Of a DNA stretch of 17,686 nt, positions 1-7,230 are shown in pieces. The stretch lies in the NCBI GenBank assembly GCA_964572225.1, contig CAZNFR010000076.1:1-17686 (forward strand), written 5' to 3'. A program made the translations under genes and the position numbers. The notes beneath the pieces were generated by a model, which had not been told where the DNA came from, searched no databases, and saw only the letters and a program-made list of their open reading frames with translations. This DNA is from CAZNFR01 sp964572225 (lineage in GTDB: Bacteria; Bacteroidota; Bacteroidia; Bacteroidales; GCA-2748055). Each line of letters begins with the position of its first letter. The stretch's first letter is position 1.

Positions 1-907
1 CGTTTACTCCGGCCAGATGGGCCATAGCCAAGGCCGCCACCGCGTTCTCAAGGTTTAAGCGGCCGGGAATATAGGTACGAAATCCTTCAAGAATTCCCTG
101 CGGTGTCGCGAGGTCAAAACGAAAACCGGTTTTTTCTGCTTCTACCCGGATCGGGTAATAATCGGCCTCCTGATCCTGAAGGGAATATCGGTAAGTTTTA
201 AGTCCGTCCGGAATTTTCGGACTAAGGCCTTTTTTGATCAGGAGCCATCCTCCTTGTTGAATTCCGGCGATAAACTGTTCAAAACTTTGACTGAGACTTT
301 CATGATCCCCATAAATGTCCAGGTGGTCGGCATCCATGGAGGTGACAATGGCCGCCCTGGGCTTTAGTTTGAGGAAAGACCGGTCAAATTCATCGGCCTC
401 CACAACTACCCGGGATCCCTCTTCGGGATGGACCAGAACATTGGATTTGAGATTTTTGGATATTCCCCCGAGAAAGGCAGAAACTTTTTCACCGGAGGCC
501 TTAAGCAAATAAGCCAGCATCGTGGAAACGGTGGTTTTGCCATGGGTTCCTGCCACAGCATAGCTCTCCTTTTCATGGGTGATCAATCCCAACACTTCCG
601 ATCTTTTCAGCATAATAAAACCCCGGTATCGAAAGTATTTCATTTGCCGGTGTCCTGCAGGAACGGCCGGAGTATAAACCACTAGGGTATGATCCTCGTC
701 CTTCCAGGGATCCTGAATATTTTCCGGATCTTCGGTATAGTTGATGTCTATCCCCTCCGATTTCAGTTCCCGGGTTATCTCGCTCCTAACCAGGTCGTAC
801 CCTGCCACTGCATAGCCAAGGGTATTGAAATACCGTGCAAGCGCACTCATTCCGATTCCGCCAATGCCGATAAAATATACCGACTTTATGTTATCCAGGT
901 TTGTCAT
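1..907 (-). CDS. murC: UDP-N-acetylmuramate--L-alanine ligase MurC (3' end cut by window edge)
   Basis: MurC adds L-alanine to UDP-MurNAc in the cytoplasm using ATP, the first amino-acid step of the peptidoglycan stem peptide. Reading the minus strand from the ATG at 907 gives 302 residues with no stop before the edge; the family is about 450-460 residues, so the C-terminal third is missing. Visible motifs are the N-terminal Rossmann glycine run FIGIGGIGMSALA (residues 12-24), the Mur-ligase P-loop GTHGKTT (120-126), the acidic motif EADEFDRS (170-177), and MDADHLDIYGD shortly after, all diagnostic of MurC rather than MurD or MurE. The start overlaps the murG stop in an ATGA arrangement, so translation is probably coupled. 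It is the last visible gene of the dcw operon; ftsQ, ftsA and ftsZ would be expected just beyond the left edge. Identity is secure. Confidence 0.97.
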   Translation of the reverse strand, partial: MTNLDNIKSVYFIGIGGIGMSALARYFNTLGYAVAGYDLVRSEITRELKSEGIDINYTEDPENIQDPWKDEDHTLVVYTPAVPAGHRQMKYFRYRGFIMLKRSEVLGLITHEKESYAVAGTHGKTTVSTMLAYLLKASGEKVSAFLGGISKNLKSNVLVHPEEGSRVVVEADEFDRSFLKLKPRAAIVTSMDADHLDIYGDHESLSQSFEQFIAGIQQGGWLLIKKGLSPKIPDGLKTYRYSLQDQEADYYPIRVEAEKTGFRFDLATPQGILEGFRTYIPGRLNLENAVAALAMAHLAGVN

Positions 908-2001
908 ATGAGTTTAAGAATTTCTTTGGCAATGATCTCTGCTGAATTATATTTCGCCAGTTGCATAATATTCCTGCTAAGTTTCTCCATTCTCTCCTCA
1001 TCCTTCAACAGGCTGCTACACGTGGTAACCAGATTTTCTTCCGCATCTTTGTCAGCTACCAGCAGAGCTGCATTCTTCTCCACCAGAGCCCGGGCATTTT
1101 TCGTCTGATGATCCTCTGCCACATTGGGTGAGGGTACCAGAATCGAGGGTTTTCCGACAATGGTCAGCTCAGAAATGGTTCCGGCACCTGCCCTGCTTAT
1201 GATAATATCTGCAGCCTTGTAAGCCAGTTCCATGTTTTTAATAAAGGGGACAATATGTATTCGGTTGCTGGCTGCTTTGTTGAATTCCTCCCGTACTTTT
1301 TCATAATAGTTCTTTCCTGTCTGCCAGATGATCTGGGTTTGTGGATCGAAATGACGAAAACCCTTCAGCAGACTGTTATTAATGGTTCCGGAACCGAGGC
1401 TTCCCCCGATCACCAGCAGGGTTTTCTTGTATGGATCCAGGTTATAGAACCTCAGAGCCTCCTCCCGGGTGGTCTGTGATTTGAGGATATCCTGTCTGAC
1501 CGGATTACCGGTGATCAGCAGTTTTTCTTTGGGAAAATATTTCTCCATTCCCTCGTAGGATACAAATATTTTTTCCGCTTTGCCGGCGATCAGCCGGTTG
1601 GTCATTCCCGCATAAGAATTCTGCTCCTGTATCACCAGAGGAATTCCTGCGGAAGCGGCTGCCCTTAGAATGGGGCCACTTGCGTATCCACCCACCCCTG
1701 CCACAATATGAGGTCGAAATTCCTTAATGATATTCCTGGAGATCCGGAGACTCCTCCAAAGCTTTACGAAAAAGCTAAGGTTCTTCAGGGTAAGTCTTCG
1801 TTGAAAACCTGCCACCGGTAAGCCTCTGATTTCAAATCCTGCCTCCGGAACTTTCTCCATTTCCAACCTGTCGCGCGCCCCTACAAAAAGGATCTCCAGG
1901 CTTTTGTCCAGGGAGCGTAGGGCATGCCCTATGGAAATGGCCGGAAAAACGTGTCCGCCGGTACCTCCTCCTCCTATTATGATCCTTTTGTTTTCAGGCA
2001 T
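904..2001 (-). CDS. murG: Lipid II synthase MurG (UDP-GlcNAc transferase)
   Basis: MurG transfers GlcNAc from UDP-GlcNAc to lipid I on the inner face of the cytoplasmic membrane, giving lipid II. The protein is 365 residues, normal for the family. It opens with GGGGTGGHVFPA (residues 10-21), the N-terminal lipid/acceptor-side glycine loop. The C-domain holds GGSLGSGTINN, ISRAGAGTISEL and PSPNVAEDHQTKNA, which form the nucleotide-sugar site (family knowledge). The frame is open further upstream to 2040, but I choose the ATG at 2001. A strong Shine-Dalgarno sits just before it, and the protein then begins directly with the conserved first strand. The start overlaps the ftsW stop by 8 nt, and the stop overlaps the murC start by 4 nt. 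GT-B fold family GT28 (established). Confidence 0.97.
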   Translation of the reverse strand: MPENKRIIIGGGGTGGHVFPAISIGHALRSLDKSLEILFVGARDRLEMEKVPEAGFEIRGLPVAGFQRRLTLKNLSFFVKLWRSLRISRNIIKEFRPHIVAGVGGYASGPILRAAASAGIPLVIQEQNSYAGMTNRLIAGKAEKIFVSYEGMEKYFPKEKLLITGNPVRQDILKSQTTREEALRFYNLDPYKKTLLVIGGSLGSGTINNSLLKGFRHFDPQTQIIWQTGKNYYEKVREEFNKAASNRIHIVPFIKNMELAYKAADIIISRAGAGTISELTIVGKPSILVPSPNVAEDHQTKNARALVEKNAALLVADKDAEENLVTTCSSLLKDEERMEKLSRNIMQLAKYNSAEIIAKEILKLI

Positions 2002-3151
2002 TGCTACCTCCTTCCAGTTTTTTCCTTTCCTGTTCCACACCCCAGCTTACACTCAGAATCACCCCCAGGGCAATACTGGTAAAAAGAACTGAGGAACCAC
2101 CGCTGCTAATGTAGGGTAAAGGTTGCCCCGTTACCGGCACAAGATTAACTGCCACGGCCATGTTCACCAGCGCCTGGAAAACAATCAGAAGGCACAATCC
2201 AATCGATACAAAAGCCGCAAAAGTTCTTGTCGATTTCCTGACAATCAGCGCAGTCCTGAATAATAACCACATATAGAGCGCCAATACTGCCAACCCCCCC
2301 GCCAGTCCGTATTCCTCTACAATAATGGCATAGATAAAATCGGAATTTGCCTGGGGAAGTTTTTCCTTCTGAATGCTGTTTCCCGGACCCTTTCCAAAAA
2401 TACCTCCGTTTACAATGGCCACCTTGGCGCGGTTCACCTGATATTGATTGACACTCTCACTATCGGCATTCCTGAAATTTTCTATCCTTGCTTTCCACGT
2501 GCCCTTTCTTCCATCATTTCCGGTCATTTTCTGCACCTGAAGGAAAATCAGAAAGGCCGCCACCATCCCGACCCCCAGAAGTGCCAGGAATTTCATGGGG
2601 ATTCTTCCAATAAACATCAGGATAAGACTTGTGGCAAACAGTATGGCTGCAGTAGAAAAGTTGCTGGGAAGGATAAGCATACACACTGCTCCTACCGCAA
2701 TGATTATCGGTAAAAACGCCTCCCTGAATTTACACAATACCGCCTGCTTCTGTGAAAGTACCCTGGCAATGAACATGATCAGAATTATTTTTGCAAAATC
2801 CGAAGGCTGAATGGTTAGTCCCGTTCCCGGTACATCCAGCCATCTGCGCGCGGAATTAATATCTCTTCCGGCAACCAGGGTAATGGCCAGCAGGGGTACT
2901 ACAATGTAAAGGAAAATCTGGGCCATCCGTGAATAATATCGATAGGGGACCAGATGGGTTATGACAATGATGAAAACACCCATTCCAAGTATAAGCAGCT
3001 GCTTGATCAGGAAAAAAGCGGTGCCCCTCCCCTCACTGTTAAACGCCAGGGACTGTGAGGAACTGAATACCGCCAGCATGGAAGTAATAGCCAGCAGCAG
3101 GATCACCATCCAGATTACGCGGTCACCTTTTATGTATTCTTTTAGATTCAC
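1994..3151 (-). CDS. ftsW: SEDS peptidoglycan polymerase FtsW
   Basis: FtsW is the septal SEDS glycosyltransferase that polymerises lipid II together with the class B PBP FtsI. The 385-residue protein is almost all hydrophobic segments, consistent with about ten membrane spans. Recognisable SEDS motifs are QPSDFAK (115-121), GIFGKGPGNS (250-259), ANSDFIYAIIVEE (268-280, whose Asp aligns with the proposed catalytic region) and VTGQPLPYISSGGSS near the C-terminus. The start codon is GTG at 3151, with AGGA just upstream; the next in-frame ATG would remove part of the first membrane segment. Twelve nt separate it from the murD stop, and its 3' end overlaps murG by 8 nt. RodA is the main alternative, but the position between murD and murG argues for FtsW. 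Confidence 0.95.
   Translation of the reverse strand: MNLKEYIKGDRVIWMVILLLAITSMLAVFSSSQSLAFNSEGRGTAFFLIKQLLILGMGVFIIVITHLVPYRYYSRMAQIFLYIVVPLLAITLVAGRDINSARRWLDVPGTGLTIQPSDFAKIILIMFIARVLSQKQAVLCKFREAFLPIIIAVGAVCMLILPSNFSTAAILFATSLILMFIGRIPMKFLALLGVGMVAAFLIFLQVQKMTGNDGRKGTWKARIENFRNADSESVNQYQVNRAKVAIVNGGIFGKGPGNSIQKEKLPQANSDFIYAIIVEEYGLAGGLAVLALYMWLLFRTALIVRKSTRTFAAFVSIGLCLLIVFQALVNMAVAVNLVPVTGQPLPYISSGGSSVLFTSIALGVILSVSWGVEQERKKLEGGSNA
2006..2013 (-). promoter_or_regulatory. Strong Shine-Dalgarno of murG
   Basis: The minus strand reads AAGGAGGT ending four bases before the ATG at 2001. It is a near-perfect anti-16S match at usable spacing, and it lies inside the last codons of ftsW. It decides the murG start against an upstream in-frame possibility at 2040. 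It stands out because most starts in this window have no clear Shine-Dalgarno, as is usual in Bacteroidetes. Confidence 0.8.
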
Positions 3152-3163
3152 TATTCCTATCTA

Positions 3164-4510
3164 TTATAATTCCCTGACAAACTTCTTAAACTGCCTGCCC
3201 CGGTCCTCAAAATTTTCAAATAAATCAAAACTTGCACAGGCCGGGGATAACAAAACAGTGTCTCCGTTTTCCCCGAGCTGGTATGCTTTCCTTACCGCCT
3301 CCCTCATGTCTGATGCCTCAGTGATAACCTCAACCTCCCCATCAAAGGCTTTCAATAATTTTTCATTATCCTTTCCCAGGCAGACCAGGGCTTTTACTTT
3401 CCCACCAACCAATGGAAGAATGCTGCTGTAGTCGTTTCCCTTATCCACTCCCCCGGCAATCCAGATGATGGGTTTACTCACGCTTTCCAGGGCATACCAG
3501 GTAGAATTTACATTGGTAGCCTTAGAGTCATTTATAAACTGAATGCCATGGACTTTGAGCACAGGTTCAAGGCGATGTTCCACACCCTGAAAATCCATCA
3601 GCGCCTCCCTGATTACTTCTTTTCGGATCTTAAGCACGTTTCCGGCTATCCCCGCGGCCATGCTGTTGTAGGTATTGTGTCTTCCCTTTAAGGCCAGCTC
3701 ATGAACCGACATGGAAAAATCTACACTGTCAAATTCCACCTTCATAAAATCAAAATCGTCCACCCAGGCCACATCATCTTTCTTCTTTTCGTATGCAAAA
3801 GGCAACTGCCGTGCCTTAGTTACAATCTTCTCCAGCTCTTTTATGGTAATTTCATCGTCCGAACAAAAAACGAAATACTCATCTTCGGTAAGGTTCTGTG
3901 TGATCCTGAATTTCGAATCCACATAGTTCTGCATGTTATAATCGTATCTGTCAAGATGATCCGGGGTAATGTTCAAAAGAATGGCAATATCGGCCTTAAA
4001 CTCATACATACCGTCCAACTGGAAACTGCTGATCTCCAAAACATAATAATCGTAATCCTCGGTAGCTACCTGATAGGCGAAGCTTTTACCGATATTTCCG
4101 GCCATTCCTACATTAAGACCTGCCTTCCGCATCATATGATGGATAAGAGAGGTAGTGGTGGTCTTCCCGTTACTACCGGTAATACAAATCTTCCGGGCTT
4201 CGGTAAAGCGCCCGGCAAATTCAATTTCCGAAATGACTTTTATATTTTTTTTCCTGATCATTTGCATAATGGGAGTACTTTCAGGAATCCCCGGACTCTT
4301 TATAATCTCGTCGGCAGAAAGGATAATTCTCTCGGTATGCCTTTCCTCCTCAAAAGGAATGCTGTACGACTCCAGCAATTCACGATACCGCGACCGGATT
4401 CGGGAATTATCGGAAACAAACACGTCGAAACCTTCCTTATGAGCAAGTATGGCAGATCCGGTACCACTTTCGCCGGCTCCCAGTATTACTATTTTTTGTC
4501 GTTCTTCCAT
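3164..4510 (-). CDS. murD: UDP-N-acetylmuramoyl-L-alanine--D-glutamate ligase MurD
   Basis: MurD adds D-glutamate to UDP-MurNAc-L-Ala in the cytoplasm at the cost of ATP. The 448-residue length is typical. The N-domain opens with IVILGAGESGTGSA (7-20). The central ATPase domain has the P-loop GSNGKTT (112-118), AGNIGKSFA, NITPDHLDRYD and the NYVDSKFRI stretch whose lysine is the usual carbamylated residue (family knowledge). The C-domain has FINDSKATN and SPACASFDLFENFEDRGRQF, the signature ending of MurD. It starts at an ATG at 4510. The 21-nt gap to the mraY stop is the largest between any two genes of this operon. Identity is secure. Confidence 0.97.
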   Translation of the reverse strand: MEERQKIVILGAGESGTGSAILAHKEGFDVFVSDNSRIRSRYRELLESYSIPFEEERHTERIILSADEIIKSPGIPESTPIMQMIRKKNIKVISEIEFAGRFTEARKICITGSNGKTTTTSLIHHMMRKAGLNVGMAGNIGKSFAYQVATEDYDYYVLEISSFQLDGMYEFKADIAILLNITPDHLDRYDYNMQNYVDSKFRITQNLTEDEYFVFCSDDEITIKELEKIVTKARQLPFAYEKKKDDVAWVDDFDFMKVEFDSVDFSMSVHELALKGRHNTYNSMAAGIAGNVLKIRKEVIREALMDFQGVEHRLEPVLKVHGIQFINDSKATNVNSTWYALESVSKPIIWIAGGVDKGNDYSSILPLVGGKVKALVCLGKDNEKLLKAFDGEVEVITEASDMREAVRKAYQLGENGDTVLLSPACASFDLFENFEDRGRQFKKFVREL

Positions 4511-4531
4511 CAGGTATATTGAGTTTAGTAG

Positions 4532-5776
4532 TTATCTGATCTTAAGAGTTACAATGGCTATCACCGCGAGCAGGATTCCCACGATCCAGAATCGGGTTAC
4601 AATTTTAGGCTCAGGGTAACCCATCATCTGGTAATGATGATGAAGGGGCGCCATCTTAAATACCCTTCTACCTTCTCCGTACTTTCGGCGGGTATATTTA
4701 AACCAGCTCACCTGTATCATGACCGATACACTTTCAACAAGGAAAATCCCACACAGGATGGGAATCAAAAGTTCTTTCCGAATGATAATGGCAAAAACAG
4801 CGATTATTCCCCCAATCGAAAGACTCCCTGTGTCGCCCATAAAAACCTGTGCCGGAAAGGAATTGTACCAAAGAAAACCGACGGTTGCTCCAATAAAAGC
4901 ACTGGCAAAGATCACCGTTTCCCCAATACTGGGTATGTACATGATATTCAAATAATCAGCAATAATGGTATTACCGGAAACGTAGGCCAGAATTCCCAGG
5001 GTTACTCCAATAATGGCGGCCGACCCGGTAGCCAGGCCATCCAGACCATCGGTCATGTTAGCTCCGTTGGATACCGCAGTAATAATAAATATGACCACCA
5101 GGATAAAAGCGATCCAGGCAAAACGGTCCGAATTCTTACCCATAAAGAATACCAGCCATGAATAATCAAATTCATTGTTCTTGAGAAACGGGATGGTGGT
5201 AAGGGTTGATTTATGATCGACCGTGCGGTAGGATCCCCTTTCCCCGGAAAACAATTCTCCCTCAACCGGTGCAGAGATTTCCGTTTCGGTTTCCACCCTT
5301 TCCCGAATAATCACCTCATCGCTGAAATAGAGGGTAAACCCTACAATCAGTCCTAGCCCCACCTGTCCGAGGACCTTAAACTTTCCCGTTAGCCCTTTTT
5401 TGTTTTTCTGGAAAACCTTGATATAATCGTCGATGAATCCGATCAGACCGAGCCAGATGGTTGATACGATCATAAGCTGAATGTATACATTGGTGAGGTC
5501 TGCAAAAAGCAATACCGGAACAAGGATGGAACCCAGTATAATCAATCCTCCCATGGTAGGGGTACCTTTTTTACTCATTTGTCCTTCGAGTCCAAGATCT
5601 CGAATGCTTTCCCCTATCTGCTTCTTCCTCAAAAAATTGATAATTGACTTGCCGATGATCATGGAGATAACCAGGGAAGTGATAACGGAAACGGCCGAGC
5701 GGAACGAGATGTACCTGAAAACCCCGGCTCCGGGGATATCAAGTGCATCCAGATATTCGAACAAATGATAAAGCAT
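4532..5776 (-). CDS. mraY: Phospho-MurNAc-pentapeptide transferase MraY
   Basis: MraY moves phospho-MurNAc-pentapeptide from UDP onto undecaprenyl phosphate, forming lipid I at the inner membrane. Catalytic motifs are present: FIDDYIK (DD at 116-117), NMTDGLDGLATG (240-251), FMGDTGS with Asp 315, and the HHH of APLHHHYQ (379-381). The protein has 414 residues against about 360 in E. coli. The extra length is mainly a polar, acidic stretch at residues 153-200 after the fourth hydrophobic segment, ending in IPFLKNNEFDY, which aligns with the periplasmic hairpin (PFFKD in E. coli). Enlarged MraY proteins are common in Bacteroidetes as far as I know. Only 2 nt separate its ATG from the murE stop. 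Confidence 0.97.
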   Translation of the reverse strand: MLYHLFEYLDALDIPGAGVFRYISFRSAVSVITSLVISMIIGKSIINFLRKKQIGESIRDLGLEGQMSKKGTPTMGGLIILGSILVPVLLFADLTNVYIQLMIVSTIWLGLIGFIDDYIKVFQKNKKGLTGKFKVLGQVGLGLIVGFTLYFSDEVIIRERVETETEISAPVEGELFSGERGSYRTVDHKSTLTTIPFLKNNEFDYSWLVFFMGKNSDRFAWIAFILVVIFIITAVSNGANMTDGLDGLATGSAAIIGVTLGILAYVSGNTIIADYLNIMYIPSIGETVIFASAFIGATVGFLWYNSFPAQVFMGDTGSLSIGGIIAVFAIIIRKELLIPILCGIFLVESVSVMIQVSWFKYTRRKYGEGRRVFKMAPLHHHYQMMGYPEPKIVTRFWIVGILLAVIAIVTLKIR

Positions 5777-5778
5777 AA

Positions 5779-7230
5779 TTACGCGTCTAAATATTTTTTA
5801 AGAATTTCTCTGTCATCAAAGTGTTTTCTTTCTCCTTTGACCTCCTGGTAGGTCTCATGACCCTTCCCGGCCAGCAGAATGATCTCATCGCTTTCACTAA
5901 AGCTGCACGCTGTACGTATGGCCTCTTCACGGGAGACTATTTTCATAATTTTTCTCAGCTCTGTTTTTACCCCTTCCATCATATCGTTAATTATACTCTC
6001 GGGATCTTCCGAGCGGGGATTATCGGAAGTCAGCACTACCCTATCACTGTAATTCGCTGCCACTTTGGCCATCTCAGGCCTTTTCTCGCGGTCACGGTCT
6101 CCTCCCGAGCCCACAATGGTGATTATCTTTCGGCCCTGATTGATAGATCTGATTGTTTTCAATACATTTTCGAGAGCATCGGGAGTGTGTGCATAATCAA
6201 CGATCCCGGTGATACCCCTTTTGGAGGGTATGATCTCGAAACGTCCTTCGACCGGTTTCAATAAACTCAGGGTATGAATACACTCGTTTTCATGGAATCC
6301 GAGCAGGGAAAGACAGGCATAAACCGCAATTACATTATAGGCATTAAAATCGCCCGGAAGCCTGGTCCACACTTCCCTAAGACCAATCTTAAGAAGATTC
6401 CCCTCAACCAGGGTTTCCTGGACTTTCGCATGGAAATCAGCGGCAGATTTGAGTGCGAAGCGGTAAACCCGGGCTCGGGTATTTTGAACCATCACCTGGG
6501 AATTTCTGTCGTCGGCATTGATCAGGGCAAAGGATTCAAGCCCCAGTCTGTCAAAAAATTTCTTTTTGGCCTCCAGGTAGTTACGGAATGTCCCATGGTA
6601 ATTCAGGTGATCATGGGTTATATTGGTAAAAATGCCTCCTCTGAAGGCCAGGCCTGCGATCCGCTTTTGGTCAATGGCATGGGAGGATACTTCCATGAAT
6701 GCATACTGGCATCCCGTATCCACCATTTCTCTCAGGTAGGCGTTAACCTTTAGCGGGTCGGGGGTGGTGTGGGTTGCGGGCCAGACATGTTCATTAACCA
6801 TTACCCTGATGGTGGATATTAATCCCGCTTTATATCCCAGTTCGTTCATCGCCTGGTACAGAAGAGTTGCAGTGGTGGTTTTTCCATTGGTACCTGTAAT
6901 CCCTACCAGCATGATCTCCTCCGATGGGCGGTAATAAAAATTGGAAGCCATGATGGCAAGACTGGAACGGCTGTCACTCACTTTAATAAAACAAATACTG
7001 TTATCCTCTGTGTTCCCCGGCATTTCTTCGCATACGATAAACCGGGCACCTTTCTCAAGAGCCATTTCGATAAACTGATGACCGTCGGACAAGGTCCCTC
7101 GGATAGCCACAAAAAGATCCCCCTTTTCCACCTGCCTTGAGTCAAAACAGATTTTGCCTTCAAGGAACCTCCTTTCATTCAGGACTTCCCTGACCGGAAC
7201 TTCAGCCAATATTTCTTCCAATGCTCTCAT
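5779..7230 (-). CDS. murE: UDP-MurNAc-tripeptide ligase MurE (meso-diaminopimelate type)
   Basis: MurE adds the third stem residue to UDP-MurNAc-L-Ala-D-Glu. The DNPR motif at residues 403-406 (within TSDNPRSEDP) is the known signature of enzymes selecting meso-diaminopimelate rather than L-lysine, which implies a Gram-negative DAP-type wall. Other motifs are CFDSRQVEKGDLFVAIRG near the N-terminus (uridine-binding domain), the P-loop GTNGKTT (113-119), ATHTTPDPL, EVSSHAI, THDHLNYHGT and YLEAKKKFF (carbamylated-lysine region). The length of 483 residues is normal. The ATG at 7230 shares one base with the ftsI stop (TGATG). No murF follows; mraY comes directly, as in other Bacteroidetes clusters. 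Confidence 0.97.
   Translation of the reverse strand: MRALEEILAEVPVREVLNERRFLEGKICFDSRQVEKGDLFVAIRGTLSDGHQFIEMALEKGARFIVCEEMPGNTEDNSICFIKVSDSRSSLAIMASNFYYRPSEEIMLVGITGTNGKTTTATLLYQAMNELGYKAGLISTIRVMVNEHVWPATHTTPDPLKVNAYLREMVDTGCQYAFMEVSSHAIDQKRIAGLAFRGGIFTNITHDHLNYHGTFRNYLEAKKKFFDRLGLESFALINADDRNSQVMVQNTRARVYRFALKSAADFHAKVQETLVEGNLLKIGLREVWTRLPGDFNAYNVIAVYACLSLLGFHENECIHTLSLLKPVEGRFEIIPSKRGITGIVDYAHTPDALENVLKTIRSINQGRKIITIVGSGGDRDREKRPEMAKVAANYSDRVVLTSDNPRSEDPESIINDMMEGVKTELRKIMKIVSREEAIRTACSFSESDEIILLAGKGHETYQEVKGERKHFDDREILKKYLDA

Noticed and set aside
2002..2040. Longer murG starting at 2040.
   Set aside because: The extension is simply ftsW sequence in another frame; a strong Shine-Dalgarno precedes the ATG at 2001 and the conserved fold begins right after it.
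3701..4522. A 273-codon open frame on the plus strand, opposite murD.
   Set aside because: It lies wholly antisense to a confident murD, and the translation is low-complexity and His/Ile-rich with no recognisable domain.
4634..5161. A 175-codon plus-strand frame opposite mraY.
   Set aside because: It is a shadow of mraY with Lys/Asn/Gly-rich composition and no family resemblance.
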